In this document: piece by piece, positions 1 to 5,855 of the stretch | How positions within the stretch are numbered: the first letter of the stretch is position 1 | Layout: every line of letters begins with the position of its first letter | Origin: an uncultured Ruminococcus sp. | Lineage (GTDB): Bacteria > Bacillota > Clostridia > Oscillospirales > Ruminococcaceae | Length of the DNA stretch: 15,718 nucleotides | Assembly (NCBI GenBank): GCA_946183385.1 | Contig: CAMHBN010000011.1 | Span: 1 to 15,718 of the forward strand | Direction of reading: 5' to 3' | Program-made: the position numbers and the translations under genes | The notes under the pieces: generated by a model | Databases searched by the model: none | Seen by the model: the letters and a program-made list of their open reading frames with translations, nothing else | Told to the model about the DNA's origin: nothing

Positions 1-42
1 TTCACAAGGGAGATGTATAAATCTATCGGTCATTTAATCTAA
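1..42 (+). CDS. Possible 3' end of an upstream gene (partial)
   Basis: Frame 1 is open from the window edge to a TAA at 40-42 and would give the C-terminal tail FTREMYKSIGHLI. The other two plus frames stop earlier (by 36 and 18). Only 13 residues are visible, so the family cannot be recognised, and chance is a real possibility. No terminator is visible between this stop and the HPr promoter. Confidence 0.2.
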   Translation, partial: FTREMYKSIGHLI

Positions 43-86
43 ATGTAGAATTTGAGGAAAAGAAACGATTTTGAGTTCAAAATGCG

Positions 87-115
87 TTGACTATGAAAAA
101 AAATGAATGTATAAT
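87..115 (+). promoter_or_regulatory. SigA promoter of the HPr gene
   Basis: The -35 box TTGACT (87-92) and -10 box TATAAT (110-115) are separated by 17 bp, and the region around them is A/T-rich. Transcription should start near 122, leaving a leader of about 73 nt that holds a short stem (CCCGC 149-153 with GCGGG 162-166) before the ribosome binding site AGGAG at 181-185. Confidence 0.85.
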
Positions 116-194
116 AAATTACAGCAACTGAAACAATTTGCATGAACTCCCGCATAGCACGGCGGGTGACTACAGAGAATAGGAGAGTTGTAAT

Positions 195-467
195 ATGTTT
201 GTCAGAGAAGTAATGGTTAAGAATCAGGTTGGTCTCCACGCAAGACCTGCTACATTTTTCATTCAGAAGGCTAACGAGTTCAAGTCGTCTATCTGGATAG
301 AGAAGGAAGAGCGCAGAGTCAATGCCAAGAGCCTCCTCGGAATCCTTTCCCTCGGTATCGTAGGCGGTACAAATGTCAAGGTCATCGCTGACGGTGCTGA
401 CGAGAGAGCTGCTGTTGACGCTCTTATCGAGCTCGTAGACAGCGGTTTCAGCGAGGAAAACAGATAA
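195..467 (+). CDS. ptsH: Phosphocarrier protein HPr
   Basis: This is a 90-residue HPr, the small cytoplasmic phosphocarrier of the sugar phosphotransferase system. The active-site motif GLHARPAT places the phosphorylatable His at residue 15. NAKSLLGILSLG places Ser at residue 46, the site used by HPr kinase in Gram-positive bacteria for carbon catabolite repression. Having His15 argues against Crh, which has Gln there. Length and both motif positions match Bacillus HPr. The start follows AGGAG by 9 nt. The gene is monocistronic, with a consensus promoter at 87-115 and a terminator at 491-521, which fits high constitutive expression. In clostridia that take up sugars mainly by ABC transport the regulatory Ser46 role may matter most (inference), and a sugar-type ABC operon lies in this same window. 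Confidence 0.95.
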   Translation: MFVREVMVKNQVGLHARPATFFIQKANEFKSSIWIEKEERRVNAKSLLGILSLGIVGGTNVKVIADGADERAAVDALIELVDSGFSEENR

Positions 468-490
468 AGATATCCTTTGGCACAAAATCG

Positions 491-521
491 GGGCGTTACG
501 GATGTAACGCCCTTTTGTTTT
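491..521 (+). terminator. Intrinsic terminator of the HPr gene
   Basis: A perfect 9-bp stem GGGCGTTAC (491-499) / GTAACGCCC (504-512) with a 4-nt loop is followed by TTTTGTTTT (513-521). It starts 24 bp after the HPr stop. Confidence 0.93.
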
Positions 522-522
522 G

Positions 523-682
523 AACACAGTTTTTACGGGATAATACGGCAGTTTTTGGGCGTATTTTGCCGATGACTGCGTCAGAAAGCCTTGCAATACA
601 CAAAGTATTGCTGCGCCTTCCTTTCTTGTCCTCAACAAAATTCACTCCAAAACCCGCCCATATTCCCCGTAAAAATCGTGTT
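523..682. repeat. 160-bp imperfect inverted-repeat element (MITE/REP-like)
   Basis: The whole HPr/spoIVB gap is close to one large diverged palindrome centred at 602.5. Outer arms are AACAC (523-527) / GTGTT (678-682) and TTTTTACGGG (530-539) / CCCGTAAAAA (666-675). The core is a perfect 7-bp stem GCAATAC (593-599) / GTATTGC (605-611) with loop ACAAA. Between them the left arm and the reverse complement of the right arm still align over about 70 nt (shared blocks such as AATA, TTTTGG, ATTTTG and GAC). No coding sequence is convincing here, and there is no T-run that would make it a simple terminator. It could be a non-autonomous mobile element or a long structured RNA at the 3' end of spoIVB. 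Confidence 0.65.
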
Positions 683-689
683 TTGGTGA

Positions 690-1883
690 TTATTCTATAC
701 TTATCATATTCTCTGCGAATATCGCGTAGCCGCGGGTCGGGTCTGACACAAATACGTGCGTGACCGCTCCGATGAGCCTGCCGTCCTGTATTATCGGACT
801 GCCGCTCATGCCCTGTACTATGCCGCCTGTCTCGGAGATGAGGTCGGGGTCGGTGATGTGGATCACCATATTTTTCGCGGAGTCCGTGCCGCTGAGGTCT
901 ATGCTCTCAATCTCAGCCGTGTACTTCTTCGGGACTGAGCCGCTAACGGTCGCGCAGACCTGCACCTCGCCCGTCGTTATCTCCTGTCGGTAGCCGAGAG
1001 GGTACTCCTCCGCGCCGTCAATGAGCGAGTCCATCGCGTCGGCTGACAGCCTGCCGTATATGCCGCTCGCGCAGTTGCGGTCGAGAACGCCTATCATCGG
1101 CGAACGCGTGAAACGCCCGCGGAGCTCGCCTGCCTTGCCCGTGATACCCTTGCGCGCGCCCGTTATCTCCACGGGGACGGCTTCACCGCTGCGGATAGGG
1201 ATCATCTCGCCTGTGTCGGAGTCGCAGACAGGGTGTCCGAGACCCGCAAATTCGCCCGTAGCCTTGTTGATGAAGGTCATCGTGCCGATTCCCGCGATAC
1301 TGTCGCGCACCCACATACCGCCGCGCCACGTCCCCGCGCTCTCGGAGTAGACGGGGTGCAGACAGGCGGTCAGCTCGGCGTTTCCGCGCGTCAGCGAGAG
1401 GGTGACCTCGCGCCCGCCGCTGTCGGAGATGACCTGCTGGAGGTCTGCGTTGGAGCTCAGGCGCACATCGTTTGCGAGACATAAGATGTCGCCGACCTCA
1501 ACGCCCGCAAGCTCGGCTGGACAGACGTCGTCGCCCGCGCAGTCCACCTTGCCCGTCGCAGTCACCATCACGCCCTCCATAAGGAGCTTAACGCCGAAGG
1601 GAGCGCCGCTCGCGATGAGGGTGGGAGGCTCCTCACGGCGCACGCTGACGCTCTTGACGGGTATCGCTCCGAACAGCGAGAGGGTAGTCCTGTCGCGAGG
1701 CTCGGAGACGCTCCCGATACAGCGGAGCTCGGGATACTGCGCAAACTGCACACAGCCTGTGCTCCCGACGGTGACGCTCTCGGGCAGACGCAGCGAATAA
1801 TATCCCGCAGCTCCGAATAAGCCGAAAACTGCCGCAGATAATATGACTGCCGTCGTTTTTCTGATTTTTCCGATAAATTGCAT
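690..1883 (-). CDS. spoIVB: SpoIVB-type sporulation serine protease (S55)
   Basis: The 397-residue protein has an N-terminal membrane anchor (about 10-32), a PDZ domain (about 95-170, with GVEVGDILCLAND) and a C-terminal S55 peptidase domain. The catalytic set is visible: His217 in GLGHPVCDSDTGE, Asp345 in HITDPD and Ser360 in GMSGSP. The His-Asp and Asp-Ser spacings (128 and 15) match B. subtilis SpoIVB closely. In Bacillus the protein is made in the forespore, acts in the space between the two membranes, and cleaves SpoIVFA so that SpoIVFB can release SigK. Start: ATG at 1883 after AAAGGAA (about 1893-1899). In many spore formers spo0A follows spoIVB; here a repeat element and HPr lie downstream instead. 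Regulation by a forespore sigma factor is likely (see 1922-1950). Confidence 0.92.
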   Translation of the reverse strand: MQFIGKIRKTTAVILSAAVFGLFGAAGYYSLRLPESVTVGSTGCVQFAQYPELRCIGSVSEPRDRTTLSLFGAIPVKSVSVRREEPPTLIASGAPFGVKLLMEGVMVTATGKVDCAGDDVCPAELAGVEVGDILCLANDVRLSSNADLQQVISDSGGREVTLSLTRGNAELTACLHPVYSESAGTWRGGMWVRDSIAGIGTMTFINKATGEFAGLGHPVCDSDTGEMIPIRSGEAVPVEITGARKGITGKAGELRGRFTRSPMIGVLDRNCASGIYGRLSADAMDSLIDGAEEYPLGYRQEITTGEVQVCATVSGSVPKKYTAEIESIDLSGTDSAKNMVIHITDPDLISETGGIVQGMSGSPIIQDGRLIGAVTHVFVSDPTRGYAIFAENMISIE

Positions 1884-1899
1884 TTTTCTGGTTCCTTTC

Positions 1900-1950
1900 A
1901 GTCGGATTTCCCGACTAAAAATAGTATGTATCCTTGCGGGGACGATATGA
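1900..1950 (-). promoter_or_regulatory. Candidate SigF/SigG promoter and 5' hairpin of spoIVB
   Basis: On the minus strand a -10-like CATACTA (plus coordinates 1922-1928) lies 17 bp below a -35-like TCATA (1946-1950); forespore promoters commonly have a CATnnTA-type -10. The predicted start near 1915 coincides with a 6-bp hairpin, AGTCGG (1911-1916) / CCGACT (1900-1905), which ends just before the ribosome binding site. The mRNA would then begin with a stem-loop. The spacer is slightly long for SigG and the first -35 base is not G, so this is tentative. Confidence 0.35.
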
Positions 1951-2005
1951 ATGTGAATAACTCACAGTCCGTGCCGTACCGCAACAGTAAAGCAGGAGTA
2001 AAATT

Positions 2006-2521
2006 ATGGAAAAAAAGCGCAAAAATCCGCTCATTATCGCCGCAAAAGCGGTAATGCTCGTACTCACCGCCGTGTACCCGCTGTTTATGGTGTGTATGTC
2101 GGGAGCGGGGCTCATCTACAATAGGGACAGCTACGGGGACAAGCTCGCGGTCGTGGGCGTTTTCCTCATAATATCGGGACTTGTCGTCGCTCTCGGAGCG
2201 GTGCTGTGCCTCTCGCGGAGGAATCTGCCGAATATTCTGTCGGTGGTGTGCTCGCTCGGAGGGCTGGCACTGTGCCTGTTTATGATGTACAGGCTCTGCT
2301 CGCACGCCGACGCCGCGGGCTGGACGGATAAATTCGCGATGACGCCGATAAGCGATATGTACCGCGCAAGGATAATGCCGACTATCGCTCCCGCGGCGAT
2401 AGCGGCAGTGGTGGCGGTGGTGCAGCTTTTCTCCTACGAAGCCGCCGAGGAGCGCCGCAAGCGGCGTCTGCGCCGTCAGGAGCGCGAGAATGCTCCCGCG
2501 CCGAAAATTATCGGCGATTAA
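2006..2521 (+). CDS. Small multi-pass membrane protein of unknown function
   Basis: I do not recognise the family. The 171-residue protein begins with a basic cytoplasmic stretch (MEKKRKN) and has about four hydrophobic segments, near 9-37, 47-67, 75-95 and 123-143. It ends in a strongly basic tail (EERRKRRLRRQER) expected in the cytoplasm. Start: ATG at 2006, 8 nt after AGGAG (1993-1997). It is transcribed divergently from spoIVB with only 122 bp between the starts and is closed by its own terminator, so it is probably monocistronic. Its position beside spoIVB suggests, but does not show, a link to sporulation. No catalytic motif is visible. Confidence 0.8.
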   Translation: MEKKRKNPLIIAAKAVMLVLTAVYPLFMVCMSGAGLIYNRDSYGDKLAVVGVFLIISGLVVALGAVLCLSRRNLPNILSVVCSLGGLALCLFMMYRLCSHADAAGWTDKFAMTPISDMYRARIMPTIAPAAIAAVVAVVQLFSYEAAEERRKRRLRRQERENAPAPKIIGD

Positions 2522-2532
2522 TATTGTAACAC

Positions 2533-2560
2533 AAAAAGGACGCGATATGCGTCCTTTTTT
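2533..2560 (+). terminator. Intrinsic terminator after the membrane protein gene
   Basis: An 11-bp stem AAAAAGGACGC (2533-2543) / GCGTCCTTTTT (2549-2559), loop GATAT, merges into a run of six T (2555-2560). The A-rich 5' side would let it act partly on the other strand as well. Confidence 0.92.
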
Positions 2561-2583
2561 GTCAGCGGGGGCGTTGAACCTTG

Positions 2584-2601
2584 TGCGGAGATAACTCCGC
2601 A
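2584..2601. promoter_or_regulatory. Palindrome upstream of the sigma-operon promoter
   Basis: TGCGGAG (2584-2590) / CTCCGCA (2595-2601), a perfect 7-bp inverted repeat with spacer ATAA, ends 17 bp before the -35 box of the next promoter. There is no T-run, so it is not a terminator. Its place suggests an operator or activator site, but no regulator is identified. Confidence 0.4.
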
Positions 2602-2618
2602 GGGGAGCAATCGCGGCA

Positions 2619-2647
2619 TTGACACAGTCGGTTTGAGCGTATATAAT
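2619..2647 (+). promoter_or_regulatory. Consensus SigA promoter of the sigma/sensor/dockerin operon
   Basis: A perfect TTGACA (2619-2624), 17-bp spacer and perfect TATAAT (2642-2647). The predicted start near 2654 leaves a leader of about 95 nt before the sigma-factor ATG. Such a strong housekeeping promoter means basal expression does not depend on self-activation by the ECF factor. I could not find a convincing second, ECF-type promoter in the leader. Confidence 0.88.
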
Positions 2648-2749
2648 AAAGTTAAATCAAAAAATATTTGAAAATGCTTTGAGTTTTATCAGAAAAATGG
2701 TACTAATAAGTGAAAGAGTAAAAAACATCCTTGAGAGGAGGAATCCCAG

Positions 2750-3301
2750 ATGGGTAACGGTGCAAGTAGCTACTGCCGTTTCCTTGCGGGCGACGATGAA
2801 GGACTTCACGAGATCATCTGCGAATATCGCGAGGGATTGATCCTGTATCTGAACAGCTTTGTACAGAATATCCATACAGCCGAGGATCTGGCAGAGGACG
2901 TTTTCACGGAGCTCGCCATACATTGTCCTAAGTTTTCCGAGAAATGTACATTCAAGACGTGGCTGTTCGCGATAGGGCGCAATATTACGGCAAAGTATCT
3001 CCGAAAGCATACCCGAGTCAGTATCGTTCCGCCGGAATCACAGGAATGTCTCGCCGACGAAGAGGATATCGAGAGGAATTACATAAAAGACGAACAGAAA
3101 CGAATGGTACACAAGGCTTTACACAGCTTGAATCCCGAATACAGACAGGTACTGTTTCTGTCCTACTTTGAAGGCTTCAGCAACGAGGAAACCGCCTTGA
3201 TAATGAAAAAAACAAAAAGGCAGGTCGAATCTATGCTGTATAATGCCAAAAAAGCGCTAAAAAACGAACTGGAAAGGAGCGGCTTTGAATATGAAGAGTG
3301 A
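2750..3301 (+). CDS. ECF-type RNA polymerase sigma factor
   Basis: The 183-residue protein has the two-domain ECF layout. Region 2 spans about 15-87, with AEDLAEDVFTELA for core binding and TFKTWLFAIGRN for -10 recognition. A short acidic linker (about 92-115) leads to region 4 (about 119-172), a helix-turn-helix with LNPEYRQVLFLSYFEGFSNEE. There is no extra C-terminal domain. It would direct RNA polymerase to a dedicated set of promoters when released from its partner. Start: ATG at 2750, 8 nt after AGGAGG (2736-2741). Its end overlaps the next gene, the usual arrangement for a sigma factor and its anti-sigma partner. Which signal and which promoters it serves cannot be read from the sequence; the third gene of the operon suggests surface or fibre-degradation functions. 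Confidence 0.93.
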   Translation: MGNGASSYCRFLAGDDEGLHEIICEYREGLILYLNSFVQNIHTAEDLAEDVFTELAIHCPKFSEKCTFKTWLFAIGRNITAKYLRKHTRVSIVPPESQECLADEEDIERNYIKDEQKRMVHKALHSLNPEYRQVLFLSYFEGFSNEETALIMKKTKRQVESMLYNAKKALKNELERSGFEYEE

Positions 3302-4175
3302 TCACGAGATGTATCAGAGCGTACTTTCCAGACGCGAGGAATACCGCAGAAAAAAAGAGAAGCATATTCGCATGATAAAACGCACAGCCGCAGTCATGCT
3401 CGGAACTGCCGCAGTGCTTGTCTCAGGCATTGCAACTCGGATGATGAAGCCTCCCGAGAAGCCAACTCCGAGCCGTTCCGGCATAATATCCGAGACCGAA
3501 ACTGCCTCGGCAGAGACTACAGTCGCTCCAACTACGGCGGGTACTGCCGCTTCGACGACTTCGACAGCCGCGCAGACGACCACGACAACGGCTGCGGCGA
3601 CGACCTCTTCCGCTCGGCAGACCGTGACGACAGTCCGCACGACAGCGAGTGTGGCTCCCACGACAGTGAGCACAACATCTGCCGTTACAGCCTCGGAAAC
3701 AGGAACGACCACAGCAGCGCAAACAACAAATAAAAGCACAACGACTTATGTTCAGGTGGCGACAACACCAAACGGCGGCGATACTCCTGTGATCACAACC
3801 GTTATAGAGGTGATAACGCCTTGTATTACGACTACTGCGTCTCAGGATAATGCGGTTTACGAGAGGATGATAGCCCAGAATTTCAAGAACATATCTCTCG
3901 GCGGGAAGGAGTATAACAGAGATACAACGGTCATATCTGCCGAGTATGCGGATGAGCTTATTGGCGAATTGACGCTTGAACCGACTGTGTATACGGACGA
4001 GCTGCCTTCGCAGATAACCGCCAGGGTCTATTCCGTCAAAGACATTGACCCCGATAAGCTTGTCGCAGTCTTATGCGAAGGGTCGAAAAAATACAGGTTA
4101 TACAAATGTACTGAGTATTCAGCGGCTGAGCTTAACGAGTACATCAGCTACATAAAAGAGCACTACGTTACGTAA
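3291..4175 (+). CDS. Single-pass membrane protein with Thr-rich linker, probable anti-sigma/sensor
   Basis: Numbered from ATG 3291 (294 aa): a basic cytoplasmic N-terminus (1-31), one TM segment (about 32-48), a very Thr/Ser/Ala-rich linker (about 62-185) and a compact C-terminal domain (about 188-294) of unknown family. The gene overlaps the sigma-factor stop by 11 bp, so translation is coupled. Anti-sigma factors typically bind the sigma with a short cytoplasmic segment and sense outside; the topology fits, but no zinc-binding HxxxCxxC motif is seen, so the role is inferred from context. The linker resembles wall-spanning, possibly glycosylated spacers. A TTG at 3285 is an alternative start, only 5 nt from the AAGGAG; ATG 3291 is preferred for its codon. 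I do not recognise the C-terminal domain. Confidence 0.75.
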   Translation: MKSDHEMYQSVLSRREEYRRKKEKHIRMIKRTAAVMLGTAAVLVSGIATRMMKPPEKPTPSRSGIISETETASAETTVAPTTAGTAASTTSTAAQTTTTTAAATTSSARQTVTTVRTTASVAPTTVSTTSAVTASETGTTTAAQTTNKSTTTYVQVATTPNGGDTPVITTVIEVITPCITTTASQDNAVYERMIAQNFKNISLGGKEYNRDTTVISAEYADELIGELTLEPTVYTDELPSQITARVYSVKDIDPDKLVAVLCEGSKKYRLYKCTEYSAAELNEYISYIKEHYVT

Positions 4176-4188
4176 AGGGGGTATTGCT

Positions 4189-5685
4189 ATGAAAAAAACT
4201 CTGACAAAAATGATCGCGGCTTCACTTGCAGCTGTAATGCTGCTGACTCCGATGTCAGCAAATGCAATCTATCAGACCGTTGACGGAGATTCGGGTGATA
4301 TATCAAGGCTTACAGAGGGCTATACCTTGGTAGAAGACGTGACATTCTTTGAGTGGTCTCTGCCGGGGCACAAGGTTCCGTCGGAGGGATACTACGTCTA
4401 TGTAAACGAGGACGGCAACAAGTTCCTGACTTTTTTGCAGATAGGCGGCTTGGAAATTGATATTCAGCTTGCCGACGGCGCGGATAAAGAAACAGTCGAA
4501 AACGCACTATTAGAGCGATTCGGCAAGGACTACACAAAAGTTCAGTTCTACCTTGAACCTAACTACCATACTGGTACGAGCTATTATCTCAAAAGAGCTA
4601 TCGCTATGGAAATTCCCGCTATGAAGGAAGCGGTGGAATGGCTCGATTTCCTAAAGGAGCAGGAGCTCATCACTTCTGGGAGGCTGATAACAAACAGATA
4701 TCAGGTCATCTCTATGTTCAGCGAGAACAACAAGGGCGTGAATCAGTATACGGCAGATATTGATTCCGACCTCTATGAGAGATTCAGCGAATTCGCCGAG
4801 TCGCAGCTTGACGGGTTCCGTACAGAGATAACAAAAACGGGAAAAACGTCATACCACGTTGAGCTTGTACCTCCCGACGGAGCGACTCTCGCCGAGCAGA
4901 TAGAAGCCGCACAAAAGGTGTACGAGGCATTGGGCTTGGCTCCGAATTATCTCAGTCCCGCGGCTAATTCGTCAACAGGCGGTGGCAGCATTGACGTATT
5001 CAACGCAGTAAAGGGCGACGCCAACTGCGATGGCAGGGCAACGGTCGCGGATTCGGTCGCGATATTGCAGAGCATTGCCAATGCCGATAAGTACGCGCTG
5101 TCCCTGCAGGGAAGATTCAACGGCGACATCAACGGTGATTACGACGGAATAACCGCTGCCGACGCGCGCGCTTTACAGGAGTGGGATGCGGGTCTCGCTC
5201 GGGCAGATTTTGAGGAACTGCTCTCAATGTCGGAGGAGGGATTTATGGCTTATTGCACAAGCCGCGGTCTTCCGTATTCTGCTCCCGAATCGGTCAAAGC
5301 CGATATGAGAAACAGCGTCTGTACTTCTGTTCTGATGCGACTTGATAATTATGCAAAAGAGGGAGTGGAAGATGTTACAAGGTCCCGTGATCCGGGAGCT
5401 TTTGATACCTCCAATACCAAAGACTATTACATCGGAAAAATGATAGCGGACCTCGGCTTCCCCGAGGAGTACTACGATGTCAGCTCCGAGCAGAATAAAC
5501 GGGATATCAGATTAATAGTTTATCATGACGATACAGATGAATATATCAAAGCTGCTTTAATTCCAATAATTATCAAAGGCACTGATGACCCCGATAGGGA
5601 GGTCAGGCTGTCGCAGCTGATAAGGGCATGGTCGGCGATGAATGAGGATGTCATCGGCTGCCATATTGAATACTTGGGAGCTTAA
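4189..5685 (+). CDS. Secreted protein with an internal dockerin domain
   Basis: The 498-residue precursor has a signal peptide (1-26, ending SANA). An N-terminal region of unknown family (27-255) is followed by a short Ser/Gly linker and a type I-like dockerin at about 274-337. The two calcium loops are GDANCDGRATVAD (Asp277, Asn279, Asp281, Asp288) and GDINGDYDGITAAD (from Asp313). An unknown C-terminal region (338-498) follows. Dockerins bind cohesins on scaffoldins, so the protein is probably displayed in a cellulosome or on the cell surface. No glycoside hydrolase or other catalytic signature is recognised. An internal rather than terminal dockerin is less common. The gene lies 13 bp after the probable anti-sigma gene, with AAAGGGGG (4174-4181) as ribosome binding site, and closes the operon. 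It may be a component of the sensing circuit rather than an enzyme (inference). Confidence 0.88.
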   Translation: MKKTLTKMIAASLAAVMLLTPMSANAIYQTVDGDSGDISRLTEGYTLVEDVTFFEWSLPGHKVPSEGYYVYVNEDGNKFLTFLQIGGLEIDIQLADGADKETVENALLERFGKDYTKVQFYLEPNYHTGTSYYLKRAIAMEIPAMKEAVEWLDFLKEQELITSGRLITNRYQVISMFSENNKGVNQYTADIDSDLYERFSEFAESQLDGFRTEITKTGKTSYHVELVPPDGATLAEQIEAAQKVYEALGLAPNYLSPAANSSTGGGSIDVFNAVKGDANCDGRATVADSVAILQSIANADKYALSLQGRFNGDINGDYDGITAADARALQEWDAGLARADFEELLSMSEEGFMAYCTSRGLPYSAPESVKADMRNSVCTSVLMRLDNYAKEGVEDVTRSRDPGAFDTSNTKDYYIGKMIADLGFPEEYYDVSSEQNKRDIRLIVYHDDTDEYIKAALIPIIIKGTDDPDREVRLSQLIRAWSAMNEDVIGCHIEYLGA

Positions 5686-5713
5686 ACAGGATAGATCTTC
5701 CATATTACCACAA

Positions 5714-5746
5714 CAGCGGCACTCGTTATGAGTGCCGCTGATTTTT
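5714..5746 (+). terminator. Intrinsic terminator of the sigma/sensor/dockerin operon
   Basis: A perfect 11-bp stem CAGCGGCACTC (5714-5724) / GAGTGCCGCTG (5730-5740) with loop GTTAT, followed by ATTTTT. It starts 28 bp after the dockerin-protein stop. Confidence 0.93.
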
Positions 5747-5776
5747 GAGGCGAGCTGTAAGGCGCGCCCCCCCGCC

Positions 5777-5812
5777 AAAAGGAAAGGGCTGCCTTTTCAG
5801 ACAGCCCTTTCC
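5777..5812 (-). terminator. Intrinsic terminator of the minus-strand transport operon
   Basis: An 11-bp stem GGAAAGGGCTG (5781-5791) / CAGCCCTTTCC (5802-5812) with a 10-nt loop. On the minus strand it is followed by TTTT (complement of AAAA 5777-5780); on the plus strand there is no T-run. It lies 43 bp beyond the last stop of the minus-strand operon. The U-tract is short, so termination may be incomplete. Confidence 0.75.
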
Positions 5813-5855
5813 CCTCATAAGGAGGTGGAGTTTATGAAATTGTGGATAGCATTGC

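Noticed and set aside
39..638. 199-codon minus-strand frame across the HPr gene
   Set aside because: It runs antisense through HPr and both its promoter and terminator, and the translation is low-complexity with no family signal.
566..763. 65-codon plus-strand frame in the HPr/spoIVB gap
   Set aside because: It lies mostly inside the inverted-repeat element and the spoIVB 3' end, with no ribosome binding site or recognisable product.
3314..3739. Val/Ala-rich minus-strand frame opposite the Thr-rich linker
   Set aside because: Repeated ACN codons leave the other strand open by composition alone; the forward gene is well supported.
5761..5776. Run of seven C within GC-rich sequence before the terminator
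   Set aside because: It is a simple homopolymer in an intergenic gap with no gene whose frame it could switch.
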